DNA of 64,000 bases from Zoogloea sp041914405 (GTDB taxonomy: Bacteria > Pseudomonadota > Gammaproteobacteria > Burkholderiales > Rhodocyclaceae). The position numbers and the translations under genes were made by a program. Shown one piece after another: positions 25,774-33,529 of this stretch. The notes below the pieces were generated by a model, which made no database searches, had not been told where the DNA came from, and worked only from the letters and a program-made list of their open reading frames with translations. The stretch's first letter is position 1. Every line of letters starts with the position of its first letter. The stretch lies in the NCBI RefSeq assembly GCF_041914405.1, contig NZ_JAYSDK010000002.1, positions 62,001 through 126,000 on the forward strand, read 5' to 3'.

Positions 25774-26919
25774 ATGGCGACACGATTCAAGTACGAGAAC
25801 GATTTCCTGGTGGGCGGCCCGGCAACGGGCAGCGTGACGCCGAGTTTCCAGCTGCGCGAGTACGCCCGGCCGGACGGCCGTGTGCATATCCATCGGGAGC
25901 TGGTCGGCTCCGTGCAGGTCCTGCGCGACGCCATTGGCATGCCGCTGAAAATCGCCTCGGTGCTGCCGGTAGACGGCATGGGGCAGGGGCTGGATGGACG
26001 TTTCGTGTGGGTGAGCTGCGCCAAGCCCGAAGTGCTGTTCAAGTCCGCCTCCCGCCTCGCGCAGGAAGGGCATTTCCAGCGCGTCGAGCAGGCCGGTACG
26101 CTGATCTACCTGGAAATGCCCGATCCCGCCGCGCTGCCGGCGGTGCGCCCCGAACTCGCCATCGCCAACGCGCTGCGCGTCACCGCCGCCTTCGAGACCA
26201 GCGGCGATCCCTTCCAGCAAGTCACCGGCAATTTCGACGGCGCCGGCCTGTCCTTCGGGCCGCTGCAGGTCAATCTCAAGACCGGCACGCTGCAGGAACT
26301 CTTCAAGCGCTTCGCGGTGCGCGACGAGGCGGCGCTCAAGGCCTCTTTCGGTGCGCTGTGGCCCGAGTGGCAGGCCATGCTCAAGCTGCCCAGCCTGGCC
26401 AAGCAGGTGGCCTGGGCCGATGCCCTGTCCCGCGGTGGACGCAAGACCGATTTCGATCCCGCCTGGAAAGCCGCGCTGCAGGCGGTGGGCCGCGTGCCGG
26501 CCTTCTACACCGAGACCCTGCAATACGCCTATGACGTGTACGGCCGCAAGCTCATCGCCGCGCTGTCGTGGCTGCACGGCCTCAACCCGATCCGCATCGA
26601 CAATGTGCGCTGCCTGGCGGCGCTGTACGACCTGTGCGTGCAGCAGGGCAGTCTGGACAAGGCCCGCGACGCCATCCGCGCCCGGGTGGAAAAAGAAAAG
26701 CCCGCCGACCAGTTCCAGCTCACCCGCATCGCGGTGGAAGAGCGCGGCAAGACCGCGCTGCCCCCGTGGCGCGCCGACTGCGTCAGCCGCCGCCTGTGCA
26801 TCCTTGATCGAGAGCCGGTGCCGGTCACCCTCAACGGCAAGTCGGCGGAGCGCGTCAATCCCCAGCTCTACCTGCTGCGCAACGCGCCGGTGAGCCGCAT
26901 CGAGCAATACCTGCTGTAA
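25774..26919 (+). CDS. Peptidoglycan-targeting protein: M15-like domain + lysozyme-like domain
   Basis: 381 residues, no signal peptide. Residues 20-118 follow the peptidase M15_3 plan (PSFQLREYARPDGRVHIHREL, then VQVLRDAIGMPLKIAS), but the metal-binding Ser-x-His...Asp and His-x-Asp motifs are absent, so this part may only bind. Residues 125-260 have a lysozyme/chitosanase-like core, FETSGDPFQQVTGNFDGAGL then SFGPLQVNLKTGTLQELF, with E141 as likely catalytic acid. The remaining helical part is unassigned. The ATG at 25774 is chosen because upstream codons cover REP sequence. A muramidase-like effector or cytoplasm-released lysin is a reasonable guess, not shown. Confidence 0.65.
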   Translation: MATRFKYENDFLVGGPATGSVTPSFQLREYARPDGRVHIHRELVGSVQVLRDAIGMPLKIASVLPVDGMGQGLDGRFVWVSCAKPEVLFKSASRLAQEGHFQRVEQAGTLIYLEMPDPAALPAVRPELAIANALRVTAAFETSGDPFQQVTGNFDGAGLSFGPLQVNLKTGTLQELFKRFAVRDEAALKASFGALWPEWQAMLKLPSLAKQVAWADALSRGGRKTDFDPAWKAALQAVGRVPAFYTETLQYAYDVYGRKLIAALSWLHGLNPIRIDNVRCLAALYDLCVQQGSLDKARDAIRARVEKEKPADQFQLTRIAVEERGKTALPPWRADCVSRRLCILDREPVPVTLNGKSAERVNPQLYLLRNAPVSRIEQYLL

Positions 26920-27063
26920 GCCGCTTGGCAAGCTGCGCTGTTATGGGTTTAGAGAATCAATGCTATTGGACTCGTGCTGCCCGGCCGTGGAGAAAACGCC
27001 AACAGGATTTGATGTCCTCGGGGCTGACTCTCGTTGGAGCATCTGCAGCATTCAAGGGAAGCG

Positions 27064-27840
27064 ATGACTCAGGAGGGTAAGACTGTGGAGGGAAAGTCCT
27101 TTTTAGAAAAGGCTCAAATCGTTGTCGGAGTGATTCTGTCAATTGCCGCGGGGTATTCGGCGTGGCAGTTCAATGCGGCGGAAAAGGGGATCAAGGAGCG
27201 GGAGTCGGTCCGCAAGGACCAGGAAGAAACCCGCATCAACCGGGAGAGCCTGGAGAAGAAGCAGATCCTGATCTATGAGGCGGTGGTGAAGTCCTTGGAA
27301 AGCGGGGATGTAAAACGGCAAATGGTATCGAAGGCCCTGGTCACTTCGATGCTGGATGATCCCCTGCGCACAGAGCTGTTGGCCGTCTTAAGTACCTCAT
27401 CTACGCCCGAGATCAAGAAGGAAGCCGAAGCCACCCTGGCCCAGGAGAGCCGTTTCAAGGCGGAGCAAAACGCGCCTCGTGCTGCGCTCGTCAAGAAGTC
27501 GTCCAGTTGGGAGGACATCGATTTCGACATCTTCTGGTGTGAGCGCTCGGGAGACTCGGCAAGGGCACAGGCTGAGCGCATCAAGAGCCAGCTTGCCGCC
27601 GAGGGGGCAAAGGGACGGCTTCGGGTTCGCCTGTTGCCGGATTCGATCAACAGCCGACCGGGTTACCAGCACTCCGGCTACGTGATCCGCTACAACGCGG
27701 GAGAAGAAGCCCTGTCGGTGAAGCTCAAGGCCTTGGGCGACGGTATCGTCGCGCCCGCCGCCTTTGTGGTCAGCCTCTCCGGCCAGGATACGCCTTGGTA
27801 CTTGAGTGCTTTTGTCTGCCCTCCCGCAAATACACCCTAG
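27064..27840 (+). CDS. Membrane-anchored protein of unknown function
   Basis: 258 residues. One membrane helix at about 18-36 (IVVGVILSIAAGYSAWQF) is followed by a charged, probably coiled-coil stretch (residues 40-75, rich in Glu/Lys/Arg) and a helical middle. The last 90 residues (from WEDIDFDIFWCERSGDSA) look like a small alpha/beta domain. I do not recognise the family. AAGGGAAG before the ATG at 27064 supports this start. The stop overlaps the second nosL stop by 3 nt, tail to tail. Confidence 0.65.
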   Translation: MTQEGKTVEGKSFLEKAQIVVGVILSIAAGYSAWQFNAAEKGIKERESVRKDQEETRINRESLEKKQILIYEAVVKSLESGDVKRQMVSKALVTSMLDDPLRTELLAVLSTSSTPEIKKEAEATLAQESRFKAEQNAPRAALVKKSSSWEDIDFDIFWCERSGDSARAQAERIKSQLAAEGAKGRLRVRLLPDSINSRPGYQHSGYVIRYNAGEEALSVKLKALGDGIVAPAAFVVSLSGQDTPWYLSAFVCPPANTP

Positions 27841-28343
27841 TGCTGGTGGCCGCCGCCGTTCAGGCTCTTGATCACGTCCCGCGTCACTTCGCCAAAGGCC
27901 AGTACCTTGCCGCCTTGGGCTTTGGCGAAGGTGTCGGCGGCTTCGCGGGTGGCGAAAGCCGGCAGGTTGGGATCGTTCATCGGGCCGGTGGCCTTGGAGC
28001 CGAGCACGAAGAAGGCTTTCTTCGCATCCGTCGGCGTCTTGCGCTCGTAATCCGCCACGTAGATCGCGCCGATGTCGGCCGGCTTGTGCTGCTTGTCGAA
28101 CAACACCATGTTGTTGAGGAAGCGGAACAGATCCACCGGCGAATCGAAATGGCTGGCACTCTGGTCGTTGAAGACGATCTGCGCCGCCCACTGGGGCGTG
28201 CGCGCCGGATACATGCCGCACACCGGGCAGCGCGCCGCGCGCGGGATCGACTGGGCGGCTAGATCGACCGCAAAGGCTGGCACCGACAGGGCCAACGCCA
28301 GCAGCGGCGCCGCCAGGCGGGCAGGGGACAGACGAGAAAGCAT
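27837..28343 (-). CDS. nosL: Second NosL-family copper chaperone
   Basis: 168 residues. A Sec signal peptide (about 1-25) without a lipobox is followed by CPVCGM (C39, C42, M44), the copper-binding motif of NosL, and by FFVLGSKATGPM and AFGEVT typical of the family. NosL delivers Cu(I) for the copper sites of nitrous oxide reductase. It is the last gene of the nosDFYL transcript and differs from the first NosL in being soluble and in having the CxxC pair and a His-rich end (GGGHQH). AGGAG precedes the ATG at 28343. Confidence 0.85.
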   Translation of the reverse strand: MLSRLSPARLAAPLLALALSVPAFAVDLAAQSIPRAARCPVCGMYPARTPQWAAQIVFNDQSASHFDSPVDLFRFLNNMVLFDKQHKPADIGAIYVADYERKTPTDAKKAFFVLGSKATGPMNDPNLPAFATREAADTFAKAQGGKVLAFGEVTRDVIKSLNGGGHQH

Positions 28344-28361
28344 GTATCAGCTCCTGAAGGC

Positions 28362-28727
28362 TTAGGCGGCCGGGCGGCGTTCGAGCAACGGATCGGCGAG
28401 CACCGCATCCAGCACCGCGCGCAGATTGTCCCACGGGGTCGCGCCGCAAATCGTCAGTGGATCATGCTGAAGATTGCCGTCGGCAGCGTGCAGGTGGTTG
28501 GGCCAGGTGGCCAGATCCTTGTGCACCGGCGCGGTGTCGATGCGCAGCTCCGCGTCGCCCCAGGCCCAGGCGATGGCATAGGCGTCGGGGGCTGCGATGC
28601 GCGCCTCCATCACCACACCGTTGTCCAGGCGCAGGATCAGCGCATCCAGCTTGATCTCCGGCGGCGATTCCAGATGGGCGCCGAAGTCCTCTTCCACGCG
28701 GGCAGCCAGTTCCAGATGGAGGTTCAT
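28362..28727 (-). CDS. Small protein in nos cluster, DUF6516/TumE-like
   Basis: 121 residues, soluble. The pattern VVMEARIAAPDAYAIAW followed by AELRIDTAPVHKDLATWPNH resembles the DUF6516 family (TumE-type toxins), where an RxDNAPHH-like core followed by FPHH is typical; here the core reads RIDTAPVHK. This resemblance is by eye only. The ATG at 28727 overlaps the stop of the gene upstream (ATGA), so the two proteins are made together. Position between two nosL genes could also mean an accessory role in N2O reductase maturation. Confidence 0.55.
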   Translation of the reverse strand: MNLHLELAARVEEDFGAHLESPPEIKLDALILRLDNGVVMEARIAAPDAYAIAWAWGDAELRIDTAPVHKDLATWPNHLHAADGNLQHDPLTICGATPWDNLRAVLDAVLADPLLERRPAA

Positions 28728-28996
28728 TGTTCCTGAGCCTCCTTGACGAGGGCGGCCAGCTCGGCGCGCACCTGGTTGTGCAGCCCGTTGAGGATGCGCA
28801 CTGACAGGTAGTGTTCGTAACCGGGATGCTCAGGCAGTTGGCCGTCGACGATGCAGGCCAGCGCCTGTTCGGCGTCGGCTGCGCCGAGGCGGGCCAGCAT
28901 GTCGTCGCGGGCGGCACGCACCTCGTACATCAGACGCGACACGCGCTGGATCTCCAGTGCTCTCTCGGCGGGAACCTTGTCGTAGAAATTGTCCAT
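28724..28996 (-). CDS. Small helical protein, coupled partner of the preceding entry
   Basis: 90 residues, predicted mostly helical, with no cysteine pair or signal peptide (MDNFYDKVPAERALEIQR at the start). No family recognised. It starts 4 nt after the first nosL and overlaps the DUF6516-like gene by 4 nt, so it is inside the nos transcript. If the next gene is a toxin this would be the candidate antitoxin, but no DNA-binding motif is obvious. Confidence 0.55.
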   Translation of the reverse strand: MDNFYDKVPAERALEIQRVSRLMYEVRAARDDMLARLGAADAEQALACIVDGQLPEHPGYEHYLSVRILNGLHNQVRAELAALVKEAQEQ

Positions 28997-29000
28997 CGGC

Positions 29001-29522
29001 TTACATCCTTTGATCGTGCAGCGCGCCGCCGTCCAGGCGGGCCATGTCGGGGGTGACTTCGGAGAATGCCAGTACCTTGCCGCCCTCTGCGGCGGCGAAC
29101 TTCTGCGCGCCCTCGCGGGTGCCGAAAGAGGGCAGGGTCGGGCCCATCGCGGCGCGCTTCTTCGAGCCCACCACGTAGAACGCCGCCTTCGCGTCGATCC
29201 ACGCGCCCTTCGGGTCTTCCCAGCTCGTCTTGTCCAGATCCTGCACGTAGATCGCCGCCACCTTGCGGGCCTGTTCCGGCTTCAGGTAGATAGAGAACAT
29301 CTCCATCGTGTCGCAGAAGAACTCCGGCTCCGGCTGCCCGGCGTAGTGGATCTGGGCCTTGGGGCCGGGATAGTCGCCGAGCAGCATGCCGTCGAGGGCA
29401 CAGTAGGTGTCCTTGCCAAGCTCCGTCGGGGCGACGCTACTGTCCATCGTCTTGCCGCAGGCCGTCAGCATGCCGGCTGCCAACAGAAGTGCGGCCAGGC
29501 GGGGAAGGAAAGAGCGTTTCAT
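29001..29522 (-). CDS. nosL: NosL, outer-membrane-type lipoprotein copper chaperone
   Basis: 173 residues. A lipoprotein signal with lipobox LTAC puts the lipidated cysteine at C22. Copper-site region: YCALDGMLLGDYPGPKAQIH, then FFCDTMEMF with several Met. The family gives Cu(I) to nitrous oxide reductase or the NosDFY system. The ATG at 29522 overlaps the nosY stop (ATGA). The CxxC motif of the second copy is CALDGM here, so the two copies probably differ in copper affinity or partner. Confidence 0.9.
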   Translation of the reverse strand: MKRSFLPRLAALLLAAGMLTACGKTMDSSVAPTELGKDTYCALDGMLLGDYPGPKAQIHYAGQPEPEFFCDTMEMFSIYLKPEQARKVAAIYVQDLDKTSWEDPKGAWIDAKAAFYVVGSKKRAAMGPTLPSFGTREGAQKFAAAEGGKVLAFSEVTPDMARLDGGALHDQRM

Positions 29523-30343
29523 CGTTCGAATCTCCAGATGGCCACCATCAGCGGGCCGGCGATCCACGCCAGCATCACGCCGCCCAGGGTGGCCGGATGG
29601 CTCAGGGCTTCGGGGAACACGGTGGCGAGGCCGTACAGCGTGCGCACCTCGTCCAGGCTGAACACATTGAGCACGCGGAAGACGTCCGCCGGGTTGAGCA
29701 GCAGCAGGTAGGGGAAGACCGTGCCGCCGTAGTCGCCGGCGGTCACCACCAGCGCGCCGAGGATCAGCAGGTCGAACACCAGCACAAAGAAGAACCAGGT
29801 GCCGATGGCCATGCCCGAGGCCCGCGTGCGGTCGCTGGCGAACACCGACAGCATCACCGCCAGGCTCAGGAAGGCGAAGCCGAGCAGGATCGCCGAGGCC
29901 ATGAAGCCGGCGTAGTGGAACAGCGCGTTGAGGTCCAGCTGCGGCGACAGGATCACCCCTACCGCGCCGAAGCCGGCGATGGTGGAGAAGGCCAGCGCGC
30001 CGGCCAGCCCAGCGTATTTGCCGAGGATCAGCTCCTTGCGGGTGATCGGCAGTGTCAGCAGCAGGTCCAGCGAGCCCCGTTCCCGCTCGCCGACGATGGC
30101 GTCGAAACCGAGGATCAAGGCGATCAGCGGGATCAGGTAGATCACCAGGCTGACCAGCGAGGCGATGGTCACGTCGATGGAGTGGAAGCCCACCGTGCCC
30201 TGCTGGGCTGCGCCGAAATAGGCGATGACCAGCGCGAACACGGTAAACACCACGGCCACGGCCAGCACCCAGCGGTTGCGGATGCGGTCCCAGAATTCCT
30301 TGCCGGCGACAATGCCGATCTGTCTGAAGTCGATGGAGAACAT
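29519..30343 (-). CDS. nosY: ABC transporter permease NosY
   Basis: 274 residues with six predicted membrane helices. EFWDRIRNRWVLAVA at the start and VGERERGSLDLLLTLPITRKE between helices 2 and 3 are typical of the NosY/ABC-2 permease group. It is the membrane half of the NosDFY machine that supports maturation of the CuZ site of nitrous oxide reductase in the periplasm. It lies 3 nt after nosF and overlaps nosL. Confidence 0.93.
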   Translation of the reverse strand: MFSIDFRQIGIVAGKEFWDRIRNRWVLAVAVVFTVFALVIAYFGAAQQGTVGFHSIDVTIASLVSLVIYLIPLIALILGFDAIVGERERGSLDLLLTLPITRKELILGKYAGLAGALAFSTIAGFGAVGVILSPQLDLNALFHYAGFMASAILLGFAFLSLAVMLSVFASDRTRASGMAIGTWFFFVLVFDLLILGALVVTAGDYGGTVFPYLLLLNPADVFRVLNVFSLDEVRTLYGLATVFPEALSHPATLGGVMLAWIAGPLMVAIWRFER

Positions 30344-30346
30344 GGT

Positions 30347-31258
30347 TCAGGTCCGGTAGCCGAAGAACACGTCCTCGAGGGACGGCTCGCGCACGTGGAG
30401 GTCGCGCAGCGTTTCGCCAAGGGTGGCGAGGCGGGCGAGGGCGGGCATCTTGGCTTCGCGGGGCAGGCGGATGTGCAGGCTGTGGCCAGAATCATCGATG
30501 CCTTCGATGGCGAGGCCTTCGAGCACCCGCGCCACCTGCTCGCGCAGGCCGGCGCCGCCGGCGATCTCCAGCGTCAGCGGCAGGTTCATCGCCTCGCGCA
30601 AGGATTGCACCGTGCCGGTCGCGCGGATCGTGCCGCCTTCCATGATCGCCAGCCGATCCACGCGCTCCTGGATCTCGGCGAGGATGTGGGAGGTGAGCAC
30701 CATCGTCACCCCCTCGTCGCGCAGCTCCCGCAGGATGCGGTAGAAGTCGCGGATCGCCGCCGGATCGAGGCCGGTGGTCGGCTCGTCGAGGAACAGCAGG
30801 CGTGGCTTGCCGAGCAGGGCCTGAGCAAAGCCGAGGCGCTGGCGCATGCCCTTGGAGTATTCCCGCACGCGCCGGCCGGCGGCGTGGGCGAGGCCCACCT
30901 TCTCCAGCAGCGCCGCGCATTGCCCGCGCGGCACGGCCTTCAGATCCGCAAAGAAATACAGGGTTTCAATGCCGGTCAGGTTGTCGTAGAGGACGACGTT
31001 TTCCGGCAGGTAGCCGATCTTGCGGCGTGTGTCCCGAAAGCGTGGCCCGGTCACAGATTCCCCGTCCAGGCGGATCTCGCCGCGGGTCACGGGGATCAGC
31101 CCGAGCATCATCTTGAACAGCGTGCTCTTGCCGGCGCCGTTGTGGCCGATCAGGCCGAACAGCTCGCCGGCGGCGATGGAAAGGTCGACACCCTTCACCG
31201 CCTGAATGGAGCCGAAGTCCTTGGTGACGCCGCGGGCTTCAACGATAGTGCTTGCCAA
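30347..31258 (-). CDS. nosF: ABC transporter ATP-binding protein NosF
   Basis: 303 residues. Walker A GHNGAGKST, signature EYSKGMRQRLGFAQ and Walker B LLFLDEPTTGLDP are all intact. NosF pairs with NosY and the periplasmic NosD to drive maturation of nitrous oxide reductase. The ATG at 31258 overlaps the end of nosD by 20 nt; no later start is better placed. Confidence 0.93.
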   Translation of the reverse strand: MASTIVEARGVTKDFGSIQAVKGVDLSIAAGELFGLIGHNGAGKSTLFKMMLGLIPVTRGEIRLDGESVTGPRFRDTRRKIGYLPENVVLYDNLTGIETLYFFADLKAVPRGQCAALLEKVGLAHAAGRRVREYSKGMRQRLGFAQALLGKPRLLFLDEPTTGLDPAAIRDFYRILRELRDEGVTMVLTSHILAEIQERVDRLAIMEGGTIRATGTVQSLREAMNLPLTLEIAGGAGLREQVARVLEGLAIEGIDDSGHSLHIRLPREAKMPALARLATLGETLRDLHVREPSLEDVFFGYRT

Positions 31259-32546
31259 GCCAGTTTCTCCAGTCGGTATGTTCGGGGCGCATGCGTGGGT
31301 TCTTGTCCACGATGCTGGGGGCGCGCAGCAGCGGAAACTGCTGGGCGATCAGGCGTAGGGTCTGAATGGCCGGGCTGGCGAGCAGCAGCTTGACCATCGG
31401 ATGGCGCCACGACAGGCGGTCCACCATGTCGTTGGCCTCGTAGGGCACGTCGCCGTGGCCATCGCCGTTGCGGTCCCAGCCCACGTAGTTGCTCCAGTGG
31501 TTGCCCACCTTGCCACCCCAGGGCTCGTCCTTGGTGGCCACGTACTTGATCTGCTCCCGGTTGGAGATGAAGTCGTTGCCCTCCACCGTGTTGCGCACCG
31601 AGCCTGCCCAAAGGTGCACGCCCACCTGGTTATCCACCACCAGGTTGTTGCGCAGGGTGTTGTACTCCGCGTCGTAGATGAAGAAGCCGCGCGCGTTGCC
31701 GGCCACCACGTTGTTCTCCACGACGGAGTCCTGAATCGTCCGCAGCATGATGCCGTGGTCCGAATTGCCCCAGGCCTTGTTATTGCGCACGGTGAGGTTG
31801 CGCACCTCCATCAGCGCCAGGCCGCCGCGGTTGAGGTAGCTCTCGTTGTCTTCCCACACGTTGTAGTGGGAGTTCATGTAGTGGGTGCCGTAGCGGCTGT
31901 GGTGCATCTTGTTGCCACGGAAGACCGCGTGGTTGGTGATGTCCACGTAGATCGCATCACGCACGAAGCTGATCTGGTTGCCGATGATTTGCGCACCGGC
32001 GCTGTTGTAGAGCTGGATGCCGTTGCCGCGCTGGGCTGAATCCAGATCCCGCTTGCCGGTGATGATGTTGTATTCCACCCGTACGTCACGGGCCTTCTCG
32101 ATCCACAGTCCGAACAACGTGTAGCTGAAATCGCAATGGGCCACCCGCGCCCGGTCGGCGCCGGGCTGCATATACACGCCGGCATTCTGGGCGCCCAGGT
32201 CAGCGCCGGAATTGGAAATGATGAAGCCCTCGATGTTCACATCGGTGGCCACCACGCGGATCGTGTCGCCGTGGCCCTGGCCGTCGAGGGTCGGGCGGCC
32301 GTCGCCGATCAGCTTCACCGGCTTTTCGATGCGCAGGTTTTCCGCATAGGTGCCGCGGGCCACATGCACCGTGTCACCGGCTGCGGCGCGCGTGAGCGCG
32401 GCCTGGATCGATTCGCCCGGCTTCACCAGCCAGTCGGCTGCGTGGGCCGCCAGCGCCGGTACGGCCAGCAGGGCGGCAAGGCCGCTTCGCACGACGGAAC
32501 GAAGGGTGAGGCAAGAAAGCAGCATGGACGGGCAGGAATCAAGCAT
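31239..32546 (-). CDS. nosD: Periplasmic copper-site maturation protein NosD
   Basis: 435 residues. A signal peptide ends near ALAAHA; the rest is a right-handed beta-helix of CASH/PbH1 repeats (for example YNSAGAQIIGNQISFV, MEVRNLTVRNNKAWG). NosD is the periplasmic partner of NosFY. Two starts are possible, 32546 (MLDSC) and 32525 (MLLSC); both keep the signal peptide. A degenerate FNR-type box lies upstream at 32582-32595. Neither nosR nor nosZ is adjacent: the gene upstream is a TRIC-family channel. Confidence 0.93.
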   Translation of the reverse strand: MLDSCPSMLLSCLTLRSVVRSGLAALLAVPALAAHAADWLVKPGESIQAALTRAAAGDTVHVARGTYAENLRIEKPVKLIGDGRPTLDGQGHGDTIRVVATDVNIEGFIISNSGADLGAQNAGVYMQPGADRARVAHCDFSYTLFGLWIEKARDVRVEYNIITGKRDLDSAQRGNGIQLYNSAGAQIIGNQISFVRDAIYVDITNHAVFRGNKMHHSRYGTHYMNSHYNVWEDNESYLNRGGLALMEVRNLTVRNNKAWGNSDHGIMLRTIQDSVVENNVVAGNARGFFIYDAEYNTLRNNLVVDNQVGVHLWAGSVRNTVEGNDFISNREQIKYVATKDEPWGGKVGNHWSNYVGWDRNGDGHGDVPYEANDMVDRLSWRHPMVKLLLASPAIQTLRLIAQQFPLLRAPSIVDKNPRMRPEHTDWRNWLGKHYR

Positions 32547-32581
32547 GGCCGCCAGTCTGCGGCGGAATGTCGCAGCCGGCC

Positions 32582-32595
32582 TTGATGTAGGTAAA
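32582..32595 (-). promoter_or_regulatory. Possible FNR/DNR-type box upstream of nosD
   Basis: The plus strand reads TTGAT-4-GTAAA, compared with the FNR/DNR consensus TTGAT-4-ATCAA: 8 of the 10 defined positions match. It lies 36-49 nt upstream of the nosD start codon in the short gap after the TRIC gene. Control of nos genes by FNR/DNR-family oxygen and NO sensors is well established; the assignment here is tentative. Confidence 0.3.
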
Positions 32596-32612
32596 GTTGG
32601 CGGCCGCGCGAT

Positions 32613-33278
32613 TCACTCCCAGCGTTGCCGGTACGAGAAGGTCGGCAGCTGCCAGCCGCGATGAATGGCCAGCAGGCGCAAGGCGAGGCCGCCGGCAAAG
32701 CACAGGGTGGTATTGAGGTCGGGCGGCACGCCCGCGGTACGCAGGGCGAGGAAGAGCAGGCACACGGCGAGCGAGACGCTGGCGTAGAGCTCGCGCCGGA
32801 AGACCACGGGCACCTGGTTGCACAGCACGTCGCGCAGGATGCCCCCGAAGATGCCGGTGATCATGCCGGCCATGACCACCACGACCGGCGGGTAGTGCAG
32901 GGTCAGGGCAACATTGCAGCCGATCAGCGAGAAGGCCACCAGCCCGAGGGCGTCGAGGACCAGGAAGAGATGCTTGAGGCGGTGCATCATCGGCGCCAGC
33001 AGGGTGGTCAGCAAGCCGGCCGAGATGACCAGATAAACGTATTCCGGATGCTGGGTCCAGCCCACCGGGAAGCGGCCGAGCACCAGGTCGCGCAGGGTGC
33101 CGCCGCCCAGCGCGGTGACGAAGGCGATGACGGCGACGCCGAAGATGTCCATATTGCGGCGTCCGGCAGCGAGGGCGCCGGACATGGCTTCGGCGGCAAT
33201 GGCGACGAGATAGATGCTCGTCATCAGGTCGAGTCCGGCGAGGAATGCGGGGAGGGAGGGCAGGGCGAGTTCAGGCAT
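32613..33278 (-). CDS. TRIC / UPF0126 family membrane channel (glycine-riboswitch controlled)
   Basis: 221 residues with about seven membrane helices arranged as two repeats; each repeat has the family motif GGGTLRDLVLGR or GGILRDVLCNQ. Bacterial UPF0126/TRIC proteins are trimeric channels, and some (YicG type) are linked with glycine movement. The tandem glycine riboswitch directly upstream strongly suggests glycine-responsive control. The ATG at 33278 follows GGAG with a 10-nt spacing. An upstream extension would run into the riboswitch leader. Confidence 0.9.
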   Translation of the reverse strand: MPELALPSLPAFLAGLDLMTSIYLVAIAAEAMSGALAAGRRNMDIFGVAVIAFVTALGGGTLRDLVLGRFPVGWTQHPEYVYLVISAGLLTTLLAPMMHRLKHLFLVLDALGLVAFSLIGCNVALTLHYPPVVVVMAGMITGIFGGILRDVLCNQVPVVFRRELYASVSLAVCLLFLALRTAGVPPDLNTTLCFAGGLALRLLAIHRGWQLPTFSYRQRWE

Positions 33279-33328
33279 CGGGGAGACTCCGGAAAAGGGC
33301 GGACCCGTTCCATGACGGGCCTGCAACG

Positions 33329-33521
33329 CCTCTCCCCCTGTCCTTTTACCTGAGAGTTTCGGCGCCGTGCGGCGCCTGCCCCTTCGGTGAGCCGGTCAGC
33401 ATGCGAGGCATGCTCCGGCTTCTCTCCAGTCGGCAAATAAATCCTGCGGTACGGTGTGCCTGAGCGATTATGGGAGCTTGCGCCTTCGGCGGAGGCCGTG
33501 GGCCTCTCTCTCCAGCAGGAT
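33329..33521 (-). promoter_or_regulatory. Tandem glycine riboswitch
   Basis: Read on the minus strand, two glycine aptamers are recognisable. The first (about 33515 to 33435) has CTGGAGAGAG, CCGCCGAAGGCGCAAGC and GCTCAGGCAC. The second (33429 to about 33331) has CTGGAGAGAAGCC, CACCGAAGGGGC and AACTCTCAGGTAAAAGGAC. The core GGAGAGA, CCGAAGGxGCAAxC and CTCAGGxAAAAGGAC elements follow the known class. The leader ends about 50 nt before the TRIC-family start codon, with a possible CCCGT/ACGGG hairpin in between as expression platform. Confidence 0.93.
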
Positions 33522-33529
33522 GCGGGCGA

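Noticed and set aside
29489..31393. 634-codon open frame opposite nosL-nosY-nosF
   Set aside because: Crosses three real genes on the other strand; low-complexity Gln/His/Glu composition.
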